Below are positions 56,056-64,000 of a stretch of DNA of 64,000 nt, piece by piece (within the stretch, counting starts at the first letter, position 1; each line of letters starts with the position of its first letter). This stretch comes from Neptuniibacter sp. 1_MG-2023. GTDB lineage: Bacteria; Pseudomonadota; Gammaproteobacteria; Pseudomonadales; Balneatricaceae. The stretch lies in the NCBI RefSeq assembly GCF_030547185.1, contig NZ_JAUOQR010000001.1, positions 186,001-250,000 on the forward strand, in the 5' to 3' direction. The notes beneath the pieces were generated by a model, which ran no database searches, had not been told where the DNA came from, and saw only the letters and a program-made list of their open reading frames with translations. Made by a program: the position numbers and the translations under genes.

Positions 56056-57123
56056 TTAACGAATACGCAAGAGGCAAGTAATCTCTTCCCTATCATGATA
56101 AAGGTGCTTAGCGCTCAATTCATAACCAAGCCCTGCATTCATAAACCGCTCGGCGATCAAATTAAAACATGCAGTAACCTCTTGGTAACGCTGTTTCATT
56201 GGCAACTTAAGATTAAATATAGCTTCAGAACACCATCCATTGATCACCCAATCAGCAGCCATATCCGCTGTCTTAATCGGTTTATCAACCACATCACAAA
56301 CCATTAAATTAACAGGTTGATCTGGAATAAATTTATATGCGTCTTCTTGGACATGGTTAACCTGCCCAGTCTCCATTAAATCAGGCTGCATAGGCCCATT
56401 ATCAACAGCGGCCACAAACATACTCCGCTGCACAAGCTGCCAAGTCCAACCACCCGGCGCAGCGCCAAGATCAACCGCACGAGAACCATGTGCTAATCGT
56501 TCATCCCACTCATTTTTAGGGATAAACCAATGCCATGCCTCTTCTAATTTTAACGTTGAACGACTAGGTGCATTTTTAGGGAACTTCAACCGAGGAATCC
56601 CTAACGGCCAAGGCGCAGAATTAGCCACAGCAGAATAACCTATATAAATATCACTGCCCGTCAACACAAACAGCATCAAACGGAGAGCTTTATTAGGTTT
56701 CTCCTTTTTCAAAAAAGTAGATTTACGTAACTTTTGTGCCAATGCTGAGCCGAATTTACGCGAAAATGTCGCCAACTCCCGCCCATCGGTCGTATCTGGA
56801 TATTCAACCCAAAGATCAGAACAGGAGGGAAAACCTTCAATTAAGGTTTCAATTTGAGTAACACGATCCTCTCGCTCTAAACTTTGACAGTCACCACAGG
56901 CCATCCATTGACGAATAAAGATAAATTCGTGGAAACCGAGCTCTCGTATCGCTTTTTCTGCATGCCCTTCTTGCTGAATATGAAAAAAGAGATAGCCGTC
57001 GTTCTCATTAAGCGTGCAGTAACCATATATACCTACAGACCCACACCGATCAGTAATTTCCGCCGCAGCCTCTTTCTCAAAACCGGAACGACACTGTAAA
57101 AGCAAACGATTAATAAGGTTCAA
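56056..57123 (-). CDS. rlmM: 23S rRNA 2'-O-ribose methyltransferase RlmM
   Basis: Methylates the 2'-OH of C2498 in 23S rRNA with S-adenosylmethionine. The N-terminal THUMP-like half starts LLLQCRSGFEKEAAAEI; the Rossmann half carries VDLGAAPGGWTWQLVQR and MVCDVVDKP. The N-terminus best fits a TTG start at 57123, whose TTGA overlaps the upstream hydrolase's TGA stop; the ribosome site AAGGA is nine bases upstream. That gives 355 residues. An earlier TTG at 57132 has a site too close to use. Confidence 0.94.
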   Translation of the reverse strand: MNLINRLLLQCRSGFEKEAAAEITDRCGSVGIYGYCTLNENDGYLFFHIQQEGHAEKAIRELGFHEFIFIRQWMACGDCQSLEREDRVTQIETLIEGFPSCSDLWVEYPDTTDGRELATFSRKFGSALAQKLRKSTFLKKEKPNKALRLMLFVLTGSDIYIGYSAVANSAPWPLGIPRLKFPKNAPSRSTLKLEEAWHWFIPKNEWDERLAHGSRAVDLGAAPGGWTWQLVQRSMFVAAVDNGPMQPDLMETGQVNHVQEDAYKFIPDQPVNLMVCDVVDKPIKTADMAADWVINGWCSEAIFNLKLPMKQRYQEVTACFNLIAERFMNAGLGYELSAKHLYHDREEITCLLRIR

Positions 57124-57737
57124 CGCACCCAATCCTTAATAAAACTAACAATATGATTTAAATGATCCTCACGCGAAAAACCTGATACTTTTCTAGGCTT
57201 TAGATCATGATCACCATCGTTTAACCAATGCAATGACACCGATTGTGGCAGATTGTACTGCGTTACATCAGAAAGTGAACCCATTCGATCTCTTGTGCCT
57301 TGAAATATATGCATAGGCTTCTCAATCTCTAACAAATGTTCAATACGAAGCCTGTCAGGTTTAGCTGCTGGGTGGAACGGATAACCAAAAACAAAACACC
57401 CAATCGCCGGAGAGCGCTCAAACAACATCGAAGCCACACGTCCCCCCATCGACTTCCCTGCCAAATATAACGGCACACCATCATCAAATTGAGCTATCAC
57501 CTCGTCAAAAGCAGCGAGAAGTTTAGGCATTCGATCAGGAGGACGACGTTTGCCTGTTTCAGATATAAGCTGCATATAAGGAAATTCAAAACGGATTACT
57601 TCGAAGTCTTGCCTGGCTAATTTCTCAGCTATTGTTTGCATAAACTCACTATTCATACCGGCTCCCGCGCCATGCGCAAGAATAATCCGCCCATTCACAG
57701 GCTTTCCATTTATTAACACTAACCGCGCCCTATCCAC
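57120..57737 (-). CDS. alpha/beta hydrolase (Tex30/KANL3-like)
   Basis: A 205-residue alpha/beta-fold hydrolase of the COG3571 type. Visible are the oxyanion segment RIILAHGAGAGMNSEFM, the nucleophile elbow GKSMGGRVAS, and the His of DGDHDLKPRK near the C-terminus. The acid residue may be in HIFQGTRDRMG. No signal peptide. The start is GTG; an ATG is only out of frame. Its stop overlaps the rlmM start (TTGA), which couples their translation. Confidence 0.86.
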   Translation of the reverse strand: MDRARLVLINGKPVNGRIILAHGAGAGMNSEFMQTIAEKLARQDFEVIRFEFPYMQLISETGKRRPPDRMPKLLAAFDEVIAQFDDGVPLYLAGKSMGGRVASMLFERSPAIGCFVFGYPFHPAAKPDRLRIEHLLEIEKPMHIFQGTRDRMGSLSDVTQYNLPQSVSLHWLNDGDHDLKPRKVSGFSREDHLNHIVSFIKDWVR

Positions 57738-58090
57738 ATAAAAGCAACTGATTATTGCACAAATCGAAATTGATTTATGTCAAACAAAGCCCTGAAAAGA
57801 ACCCCGTTCTTTTTCAAAAAACATAGATATAGGTCAAAAAAAGCCACTAAATAGATCTTAACTTCGAAAAAACAGCAGATACAGAAAAGAATACAATCCT
57901 TTAAATTCAATAAGTTACAAGCAAAACCGAGACGTAAGAAGTAAAGATACTATACCTAGGTCGACATTCAACTCCTGCGACAATATGCCCCAGTTAATCT
58001 CCTAAATACATTGATAATACGGGCTTATTCCCAGATAATTGGCAGCGAAACTCAAATTTCCATAATCTAGCTTGTTGATGAGAGTCTGAC
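57738..58090. promoter_or_regulatory. ccoN upstream region with two FNR/Anr-type sites (353 bases)
   Basis: Gene-free divergent gap before ccoN. TTGATTTATGTCAA (57770-57783) matches the TTGAT-N4-ATCAA consensus with one mismatch; TAGATATAGGTCAA (57824-57837) is a weaker match. A possible -10, TACAAT, is at 57892-57897. The sites suit oxygen-limited induction of cbb3 oxidase by an FNR/Anr protein, the usual control. No RNA gene or ORF found. Confidence 0.65.
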
Positions 58091-59521
58091 ATGAGCACAG
58101 CAACTGAACACCCCACCTACAATTATAAAGTGGTGCGCCAGTTCGCCATAATGACAGTAATCTGGGGTATCGTCGGCATGACCGTCGGTGTCCTAATCGC
58201 TGCACAATTGGTTTGGCCTGCACTAAACTTTGATACCGCATGGTTGACCTATGGTCGTCTGCGTCCACTGCATACTAACGCAGTTATTTTTGCATTCGGC
58301 GGCTGCGCCCTGTTTGCAACTTCTTACTACGTTGTACAGCGTACCAGCCAGCGTCGCCTGATCTCTGATGGTCTTGCAGCGTTTACCTTCTGGGGCTGGC
58401 AGGTTGTAATTCTTGCAGCTGCTATCACATTGCCACTAGGTTTGACCTCTTCTAAAGAGTATGCCGAACTAGAATGGCCAATCGATCTACTGATTACAGT
58501 AGTTTGGGTTGCTTATGCGGTAGTTTTCCTTGGCACTGTGAAGATGCGTAAAACATCTCACATCTATGTAGGCAACTGGTTCTACATGGCCTTTATCATT
58601 ACAGTTGCAGTACTGCATATTGTAAATAGCATGGCGATTCCCGTAACAATGTGGAAGTCATACTCTATTTACCCTGGTACTGTAGATGCGATGGTTCAGT
58701 GGTGGTACGGCCACAATGCTGTAGGCTTCTTTTTGACAGCTGGCTTCCTAGGTATGATGTACTACTTCGTACCAAAACAAGCTGAACGTCCAATTTACTC
58801 TTACCGCCTATCTATCGTTCACTTCTGGGCGTTAATTGCGACATACATGTGGGCAGGTGGTCATCACCTTCACTACACAGCGCTTCCTGACTGGACTCAG
58901 TCTGTAGCAATGGTTATGTCTTTGATTCTACTTGCTCCATCATGGGGTGGTATGATCAACGGTATGATGACCTTGTCTGGCGCTTGGCATAAGCTTCGCA
59001 CAGACCCTGTTCTTCGCTTCCTTGTTGTATCCCTATCCTTCTACGGTATGTCTACGTTCGAAGGCCCAATGATGTCCATCAAGACAGTAAACGCACTGTC
59101 TCACTACACTGACTGGACTATTGGCCATGTACACGCAGGTGCACTTGGCTGGGTAGCAATGATCTCTATCGGTGCTGTATACCATATGCTCCCTCGCCTA
59201 TTCGGCAAAGCTCAGATGTACAGTGTTAGCCTTATTAACACGCATTTCTGGCTTGCTACCGTTGGTACAGTGCTATACATCTGCGCGATGTGGGTTAACG
59301 GTATCCTTCAGGGCCTAATGTGGCGTGCAGTGAATGAAGACGGTACGTTGACATACAGCTTCGTTGAAGCACTTGAAGCGTCTCATCCTGGTTACTTCGT
59401 TCGTTGGTTGGGCGGCATGTTCTTCCTAACGGGTATGGTTCTGATGGCTTTCAACACTTGGCAGACTGTTCGTAAAAACAGCACTGCACCAGAAGCTAAT
59501 GCTTCTGCACAAGCAGCTTAA
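58091..59521 (+). CDS. ccoN: cbb3-type cytochrome c oxidase subunit I
   Basis: Catalytic subunit of the high-affinity cbb3 terminal oxidase, with about twelve transmembrane segments carrying low-spin heme b, high-spin heme b3 and CuB. Recognisable parts are [15 protein letters not shown] with a heme His, [13 protein letters not shown] with the CuB His-Tyr region, [11 protein letters not shown], and HVHAGALGW near residue 347. Length 476 residues is standard. First gene of ccoNOQP, ATG with GAGAG upstream. The upstream FNR/Anr-type sites imply low-oxygen induction. Confidence 0.98.
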   Translation: MSTATEHPTYNYKVVRQFAIMTVIWGIVGMTVGVLIAAQLVWPALNFDTAWLTYGRLRPLHTNAVIFAFGGCALFATSYYVVQRTSQRRLISDGLAAFTFWGWQVVILAAAITLPLGLTSSKEYAELEWPIDLLITVVWVAYAVVFLGTVKMRKTSHIYVGNWFYMAFIITVAVLHIVNSMAIPVTMWKSYSIYPGTVDAMVQWWYGHNAVGFFLTAGFLGMMYYFVPKQAERPIYSYRLSIVHFWALIATYMWAGGHHLHYTALPDWTQSVAMVMSLILLAPSWGGMINGMMTLSGAWHKLRTDPVLRFLVVSLSFYGMSTFEGPMMSIKTVNALSHYTDWTIGHVHAGALGWVAMISIGAVYHMLPRLFGKAQMYSVSLINTHFWLATVGTVLYICAMWVNGILQGLMWRAVNEDGTLTYSFVEALEASHPGYFVRWLGGMFFLTGMVLMAFNTWQTVRKNSTAPEANASAQAA

Positions 59522-59541
59522 GGTCAAGGGAGCATATAGAA

Positions 59542-60162
59542 ATGATCAAACACGAAACGATTGAAAAGAACATCGGCATCATGATCCTGCTGATTATCAT
59601 CGTCATCAGTGGCGGTGGTTTGGCTGAGATCGTACCTCTGTTCTTCCAGTCTTCTACGACTAAACCTATCGAAGGTCTACGTACCTACTCAGCACTTGAG
59701 TTTGAAGGCCGTGACATCTACATCCGTGAGGGTTGTAATGTTTGTCACAGCCAAATGATTCGTCCTTTCCGTGCAGAAACGGAACGTTACGGTCACTTCT
59801 CAACCGCTAATGAGCAAGTATGGGAACATCCATTCTTATGGGGTTCTAAGCGTACTGGTCCTGATTTAGCTCGCGTAGGCGGCCGTTACTCTGATGATTG
59901 GCATCGCGCTCACTTGTATAACCCTCGTGACGTTGTTCCTGAATCTAAAATGCCGGCATACCCTTGGTTGTTTGAAAACAAGCTAACTGGCAAAGATACA
60001 GCCAAGAAGCTTGAAGCACAGCGCAGTGTTGGCGTTCCATTCACTGATGAACAGATCGCTGGTGCGCAGGATGCAGTGCAAGGCAAACATGAGATTGATG
60101 CTCTTGTTGCCTACTTGCAGTCCTTGGGCAAATTGCATTCTGAATACAACAACAAGCGGTAA
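59542..60162 (+). CDS. ccoO: cbb3-type cytochrome c oxidase subunit II
   Basis: Membrane-anchored monoheme cytochrome c subunit. An N-terminal transmembrane segment ([20 protein letters not shown]) is followed by the heme motif CNVCH (65-69) and the axial Met region [10 protein letters not shown]. Length 206 residues. It follows ccoN by 20 bases with an AAGGGAGC ribosome site. It passes electrons from CcoP to CcoN. Confidence 0.97.
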   Translation: MIKHETIEKNIGIMILLIIIVISGGGLAEIVPLFFQSSTTKPIEGLRTYSALEFEGRDIYIREGCNVCHSQMIRPFRAETERYGHFSTANEQVWEHPFLWGSKRTGPDLARVGGRYSDDWHRAHLYNPRDVVPESKMPAYPWLFENKLTGKDTAKKLEAQRSVGVPFTDEQIAGAQDAVQGKHEIDALVAYLQSLGKLHSEYNNKR

Positions 60163-60168
60163 TAACGC

Positions 60169-60354
60169 GTGAATTACGAAGTTTATGGTCCATACATTCC
60201 GGTTGTCATGCTAATCACATTCTTAGCGTTGTTTGCTTGGGTACTTAACCCTAAAAACAAAGAAAAATATGACGATGCAGCGAATATGCCTCTTCAGGAA
60301 CCTGACGAGCCAATACTGGGTGATGAGTCCAATAACGGGGGAGATCAAAAATGA
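60169..60354 (+). CDS. ccoQ: cbb3-type cytochrome c oxidase subunit CcoQ
   Basis: Single-helix membrane subunit of 61 residues (VVMLITFLALFAWVLNPKNK), which stabilises the complex. GTG start, 6 bases after the ccoO stop. Its stop overlaps the ccoP start (ATGA), a typical coupling in this operon. Confidence 0.93.
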   Translation: MNYEVYGPYIPVVMLITFLALFAWVLNPKNKEKYDDAANMPLQEPDEPILGDESNNGGDQK

Positions 60355-61244
60355 GTGCTTTCTGGAGCGCGTGGGTAACGGTAATTACCCTAGCAGTAAT
60401 TCTTGGCTGTACTTGGCTGCTTCTTGCTACTCGCAAGAGCCAACCGCACCAAGAGACTACTGAAGAAACGCTAGGCCACGAATTTGATGGCATAGCTGAG
60501 TATGATAATCCACTCCCTAAATGGTGGTTCCAGATGTTTATTGGAACTGTCGTTTTTGGTCTGTGTTATCTTGTTCTATACCCAGGTCTAGGTAATTACC
60601 AAGGCTTGCTTGGATGGACATCTCACAACCAATGGGAAGAAGAAATTCAACATGCAGAAGAAGTATATAAGCCTGTATTTGCAAAATACGCTTCTCTGCC
60701 TACTGAAGAACTTCTAAAGCCTGAAAATGCAGGTGGCCTTAAAATGGGTCAACGCATGTTCGCTAACAACTGCTCACTGTGTCACGGTTCAGCAGCGACA
60801 GGCGCACACGGCTTCCCTAACCTGACTGATAATGATTGGTTATACGGCGGCGATCCAAAAACGATCAAAACCACCATCACTAATGGTCGCGTAGGTGGTA
60901 TGCCACCTTGGGGCGCAGTTCTTGGTGAAGAAGGTGTACGTGATGTTGCGCACTACGTTCTATCACTAAGCGGAGCAGAGTCTGATAGTGAAGCAGCTGA
61001 ACGCGGCAAAGGCCAATTCCAGGCACTTTGTACTGCTTGTCACGGCGCTGACGCTAAAGGCCTGCCTATCTTAGGAGCACCAAACCTAACTGATAACACA
61101 TGGTTATATGGCGGCTCTTTTGAGAACATTGCTCATACAATTCGTAACGGTCGTGCTGGTGTAATGCCTGCTCATAAAGACCTATTAAGCGAAGACAAAA
61201 TCAATTTGATCACCGCTTACGTATATAGCTTGTCAAATAAGTAA
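60351..61244 (+). CDS. ccoP: cbb3-type cytochrome c oxidase diheme subunit III
   Basis: Diheme cytochrome c that takes electrons from soluble cytochromes to the oxidase. Two membrane segments near the N-terminus are followed by two cytochrome c domains: CSLCH at 141-145 and CTACH at 227-231, with Met ligands in GGMPPW and GVMPAH. Length 297 residues. Last gene of ccoNOQP, followed by a terminator. Confidence 0.97.
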   Translation: MSAFWSAWVTVITLAVILGCTWLLLATRKSQPHQETTEETLGHEFDGIAEYDNPLPKWWFQMFIGTVVFGLCYLVLYPGLGNYQGLLGWTSHNQWEEEIQHAEEVYKPVFAKYASLPTEELLKPENAGGLKMGQRMFANNCSLCHGSAATGAHGFPNLTDNDWLYGGDPKTIKTTITNGRVGGMPPWGAVLGEEGVRDVAHYVLSLSGAESDSEAAERGKGQFQALCTACHGADAKGLPILGAPNLTDNTWLYGGSFENIAHTIRNGRAGVMPAHKDLLSEDKINLITAYVYSLSNK

Positions 61245-61261
61245 GTGCAGAAATTGAAAAT

Positions 61262-61298
61262 AAAAGGCGATATGATATGGATCATATCGCCTTTTTTT
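61262..61298 (+). terminator. terminator after ccoP
   Basis: A 15-bp stem (61262-61276 with 61281-61295) with ATGG loop and a run of seven T. It separates ccoNOQP from ccoG, so the ccoGHI genes need a promoter of their own or depend on read-through. Confidence 0.94.
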
Positions 61299-61320
61299 GT
61301 AGATCGTTTAAAATATTCAG

Positions 61321-61353
61321 CTTTGCTAATGCATTGAGCAGGTATTAGCAAAG
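61321..61353 (+). other. hairpin in the ccoG leader
   Basis: CTTTGCTAAT and ATTAGCAAAG form a perfect 10-bp inverted repeat with a 13-base loop, 28 bases before the ccoG start. No T-run follows, so it could be an operator or an mRNA structure; role unknown. Confidence 0.45.
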
Positions 61354-61381
61354 TTGATTTTCAATTATCACTGGTGAGTAT

Positions 61382-62818
61382 GTGAGCAACGATATGAATC
61401 AGATCCCAGTTCAAGACGTCACTCCAAAGAAAAAGAAAAATTCTGAGGAGAATTTTGATCTGTACGCAAAACGTGAGCACATTTACGTTAAAGATTATAC
61501 AGGCATTTTCAAAAAATTCCGTCAAGCATCAAGCTTCATTATGCTTCTAATGTTCTTCGGTTTTTCTTGGATTACATGGGATGGCCGTCAAGCTGTCTTA
61601 TTTGACCTACCCAACCGCCAATTTCATGTATTTGGCATGACGTTCTGGCCACAAGATTTCATGTTGTTATCTTGGTTACTTATTATTCTTGCTTTCGCCC
61701 TCTTCTTCTTCACTGTATTCGCTGGACGTTTATGGTGCGGCTATGCTTGCCCACAATTTGTGTGGACTTGGATCTATATCTGGATCGAAAGCATGACTGA
61801 AGGTGACCGTAACAAACGCATGCGCATGGATAAAACCGAAGGTATGAGCACAGAAAAGCTCATGCGAAAAAGCGCTAAGCATATACTTTGGATCCTTTTC
61901 TCTATTGCCTCAGCGATTGCCTTTGTTGGCTATTTCACCCCGATAAGAGAACTCATCGATGGCGTTCTCTCATTCCAACTAGGCCCTTGGGAGATGTGGT
62001 GGATTGGTTTTATCGCGGTTGCCACATACGGAAACGCAGGCTGGCTAAGAGAGCAAGTTTGTATCTATATGTGCCCCTATGCACGTTTCCAATCCGTCAT
62101 GTTTGACCAAGACACCCTTATCATTTCATATGATGAAGAGCGCGGTGAAAGCCGAGGTAAACGTAAAAAAGGGAGTGACTATAAAGCCGAAGGCTTAGGT
62201 GATTGTATTGATTGTAACCACTGCGTTCACGTATGCCCTGTCGGAATCGATATACGCGATGGTCTTCAATATGAGTGTGTCGCCTGTGGTGCATGTGTCG
62301 ATGCTTGTGACGATATTATGGAACGAGTAGGCTATGAAAAAGGCCTCGTTAAATACACAACAGAACACCAGTTAGCCGGGAATAAAACTCATATTTTACG
62401 TCCACGTTTAATAGGCTACTTTGCAGTTCTCTGCGCGATGTTTATCGCATTCGGATATACACTATATAGCCGTATCCCACTTGAAGTAGATATTTTGCGT
62501 GACCGAGGCAAGCTATTCGCTGAAACCTCTAATGGCATGATTGAAAATACTTACACTCTCAAGCTCGCAAACAAAGAGCAGATTGATCATGAATTCAGCA
62601 TTAAAGTTTCAGGACTTGAAGGCATGAAATATATGGGCGATGAGATTGTAATGATTAAGTCCGGTGAACTATTGGATCTGCCTATACGTATTGCTATTCC
62701 AGCTAAATACTTAAGCAAAGCCAATAACAATATTCTTTTTGAGGTTGAAGCATTAGATAACCCTTCAATTTCTATAAAAGAGGAAAACCGCTTTATTGGC
62801 CCAGCGCCGAAACGCTAA
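61382..62818 (+). CDS. ccoG: cytochrome c oxidase accessory protein CcoG (FixG)
   Basis: Membrane ferredoxin-like protein of the cbb3 assembly set; its relatives act as cupric reductase. Several transmembrane segments carry CGYACPQFVWTW (Cys119, Cys123); the cytoplasmic part holds two 4Fe-4S clusters (CIDCNHCVHVCPVG and CVACGACVDACD); an Ig-like domain follows at the C-terminus. GTG start at 61382 with GGTGA close by; ATG at 61394 is an alternative. Length 478 residues. Confidence 0.95.
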   Translation: MSNDMNQIPVQDVTPKKKKNSEENFDLYAKREHIYVKDYTGIFKKFRQASSFIMLLMFFGFSWITWDGRQAVLFDLPNRQFHVFGMTFWPQDFMLLSWLLIILAFALFFFTVFAGRLWCGYACPQFVWTWIYIWIESMTEGDRNKRMRMDKTEGMSTEKLMRKSAKHILWILFSIASAIAFVGYFTPIRELIDGVLSFQLGPWEMWWIGFIAVATYGNAGWLREQVCIYMCPYARFQSVMFDQDTLIISYDEERGESRGKRKKGSDYKAEGLGDCIDCNHCVHVCPVGIDIRDGLQYECVACGACVDACDDIMERVGYEKGLVKYTTEHQLAGNKTHILRPRLIGYFAVLCAMFIAFGYTLYSRIPLEVDILRDRGKLFAETSNGMIENTYTLKLANKEQIDHEFSIKVSGLEGMKYMGDEIVMIKSGELLDLPIRIAIPAKYLSKANNNILFEVEALDNPSISIKEENRFIGPAPKR

Positions 62819-62822
62819 GTTG

Positions 62823-62865
62823 CTGATGAATATCAACATAAGGTGGTGCATTTATGCACCACCTT
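62823..62865 (+). promoter_or_regulatory. FNR/Anr-like site and hairpin between ccoG and ccoH
   Basis: CTGATGAATATCAA (62823-62836) matches the FNR/Anr consensus at all but one position. Immediately after it AAGGTGGTGCA/TGCACCACCTT (62840-62850 with 62855-62865) forms an 11-bp hairpin without a long T-run. A second, bulged repeat (GTTAAATG...CATTTAAC) and an eight-T run follow before ccoH. These could form a separate promoter and attenuation for ccoH-ccoI; inferred only. Confidence 0.4.
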
Positions 62866-62951
62866 GTTGGTAAATAGGTTAGAATAGCTGCCCGTTAAAT
62901 GTGTAACCGTACACGCATTTAACTTGCAGCTTTTTTTTGGGGTATATAACA

Positions 62952-63473
62952 ATGAATTCAGAAGACAACACACCGATTGCTCCTTGGTACAGACAGCCTT
63001 GGCTCTGGTTTATTTTAGCGCCAATCATTGCCGTCGTTATTTATGGCACCTCTTTCCTTTACCTATCTATCATTACCCACGACGGTATAGTTAAAGATGA
63101 TATGTACAAAGTTGCACGGGGCCACTTTGTTGACAAATCCCATTCAGAAGCAGCTAAAGCTTTAGGCGTCTCAGGCACTCTTGAACTTGATAATGCAACA
63201 GGCGATCTAATGGTACATTTCAGATCAAACCAGACCGAAAAGCCTAAGCATTTAACACTAAGTATCGTGCATCCAACGCATCAACAGTACGATCAAAACA
63301 TCATGCTAAAACAGGTTCCAAGCACCAATTCATATACCGGTAGCCTGCAAACATCCCTTAAAGGTAAACGTTACCTTATCTTAGAAGATGATTCTGCTAG
63401 CTGGAACTTACGTGCGGAGATCCATCCGCCTTATGATCAAAATAGTATTGAGTTAGAACCAGCGCACAACTAA
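62952..63473 (+). CDS. ccoH: cbb3 oxidase assembly protein CcoH (FixH)
   Basis: Membrane protein of 173 residues needed for cbb3 assembly. One transmembrane segment (LWFILAPIIAVVIYGTSFLY) near the N-terminus is followed by a periplasmic domain (HLTLSIVHPTHQQYDQNIML, LEDDSASWNLRAEIH). The ATG at 62952 follows TTGGGGTATATAACA; the frame begins at a TTG at 62937. It ends in TAATG with the ccoI start. Confidence 0.92.
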   Translation: MNSEDNTPIAPWYRQPWLWFILAPIIAVVIYGTSFLYLSIITHDGIVKDDMYKVARGHFVDKSHSEAAKALGVSGTLELDNATGDLMVHFRSNQTEKPKHLTLSIVHPTHQQYDQNIMLKQVPSTNSYTGSLQTSLKGKRYLILEDDSASWNLRAEIHPPYDQNSIELEPAHN

Positions 63474-64000
63474 TGACGGACAACCACTCATCAAAAAATT
63501 GCTACCACTGTGGACTCCCTATTCCACCTGGTAGCAATTTCACAACCATTATCAATGATGAACCGCGTGACATGTGCTGTCCCGGTTGTTTAGCTGTAGC
63601 AGAAACCATCGTTAATAGTGGGCTAGATACCTATTATAAGCATCGTACCGAATCAGCAGGTTCACCTGAAATTAGAAGCAAAGAGTTACCTGAACAACTT
63701 CTTCAAGAACTAACTCTCTATAACGAACCTAATATCCAGAAAGACTTTGTCATTACTAAAGACAACTTATCCGAAGCCTCCCTCGTTATTGAAGGCATCA
63801 CTTGTGCAGCCTGTGTTTGGCTCTTGGAACATCATATTCAAGGGGTTCCTGGCGTTGAGAAAGCACACGTTAACTTAACTAACCACCGTGCGCGTATCAC
63901 TTGGGATAAAACAGTTACCCCATTAAGCACCCTGCTTTCTGAAATATACCGTATAGGTTATCAAGCCCACCCCTATCACCCTGATAAAGAAGAGCAGCTT
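63473..64000 (+). CDS. ccoI: copper-translocating P-type ATPase CcoI (FixI), 5' part
   Basis: The first 176 residues of a P1B-type copper ATPase that supplies copper to the cbb3 oxidase; the gene runs off the right edge. The N-terminal Cys-rich metal-binding part is visible (CYHCG at about 10-14 and CCPGC at 35-39), followed by the heavy-metal-associated domain with GITCAACVWLLE (CAAC at 111-114). The ATG overlaps the ccoH stop as TAATG. The membrane and catalytic DKTGT parts lie outside the window. Confidence 0.93.
   Translation, partial: MTDNHSSKNCYHCGLPIPPGSNFTTIINDEPRDMCCPGCLAVAETIVNSGLDTYYKHRTESAGSPEIRSKELPEQLLQELTLYNEPNIQKDFVITKDNLSEASLVIEGITCAACVWLLEHHIQGVPGVEKAHVNLTNHRARITWDKTVTPLSTLLSEIYRIGYQAHPYHPDKEEQL

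Noticed and set aside
56047-56307. An 86-codon plus-strand frame
   Set aside because: It is antisense to the rlmM C-terminus and has no supporting signal.
1-64000. CRISPR arrays, tRNA or rRNA genes, insertion sequences, prophage or defence clusters
   Set aside because: I saw no regularly spaced repeats, no cloverleaf-like sequences, no transposase or integrase frames and no defence-type gene set. The window reads as core chromosome.

Overview
The window is ordinary, gene-dense chromosome from a gammaproteobacterium with about 43% G+C. The gene orders lexA-sulA-...-topA (as in Pseudomonas), aroC-prmB divergent from smrB (as in enterics and pseudomonads), ccoNOQP-ccoGHI and lapG-lapD, the Anr/FNR-type sites and the two polyhydroxyalkanoate (PHA) synthases together suggest a marine Oceanospirillales-type organism. 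That placement is an inference; the window has no rRNA or other taxonomic marker. I found no tRNA or rRNA genes, insertion sequences, phage genes, CRISPR arrays or attachment sites.

Layout. 0-3.3 kb: leuCDB (minus strand) with a divergent LysR regulator. 4.4-6.5 kb: phaE-phaC, a class III PHA synthase. 6.6-10.6 kb: speD, the PHA regulator phaR with a small DUF6489-like partner, an MFS transporter and speE. 11.2-15.4 kb: an aapJQMP-type amino-acid ABC transporter behind a convincing sigma-54 promoter. 15.5-24.6 kb: GST, LysR regulator, lytic transglycosylase, ThrE-type exporter, aroC, prmB/smrB, patatin phospholipase, DUF4892 protein and alpha/beta hydrolase. 24.7-29.6 kb: a PglL/Wzy-type polytopic enzyme, sixA, gpsA, a small membrane protein and rhlB. 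29.6-36.5 kb: dinG and lexA-sulA around a shared triple SOS operator, two small conserved genes and topA. 36.8-44.0 kb: small hypotheticals, a universal stress protein gene behind a perfect Anr/FNR box, uup, slt, tatD and a glutaredoxin-like gene. 44.6-46.3 kb: a second, class I PHA synthase. 46.4-47.2 kb: a helical-repeat protein and a SUKH-like protein. 47.7-54.7 kb: mqo, a YkgJ-like Cys-cluster protein, a MATE exporter, a DUF3080 lipoprotein, lapG and lapD. 54.8-57.7 kb: proQ-like gene, tusA, an ABM-domain protein, rlmM and a hydrolase. 58.1-64.0 kb: ccoNOQP, ccoG, ccoH and the 5' part of ccoI, which runs off the window.

How the parts connect. Carbon and redox storage is a theme: two PHA synthases of different classes and PhaR lie within 40 kb, and a nine-base TGC-rich motif recurs in the promoter regions of the phaR operon, phaC and mqo. 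Low-oxygen control is suggested by FNR/Anr-type sites before the cbb3 oxidase genes and the uspA-like gene. The SOS block couples lexA-sulA to dinG. LapD and LapG form a c-di-GMP-controlled adhesin-release switch, but no adhesin or type I exporter gene is in view. Several genes start at TTG or GTG, and the MATE gene appears to start at CTG, so starts given here were chosen by ribosome-binding site and family length.
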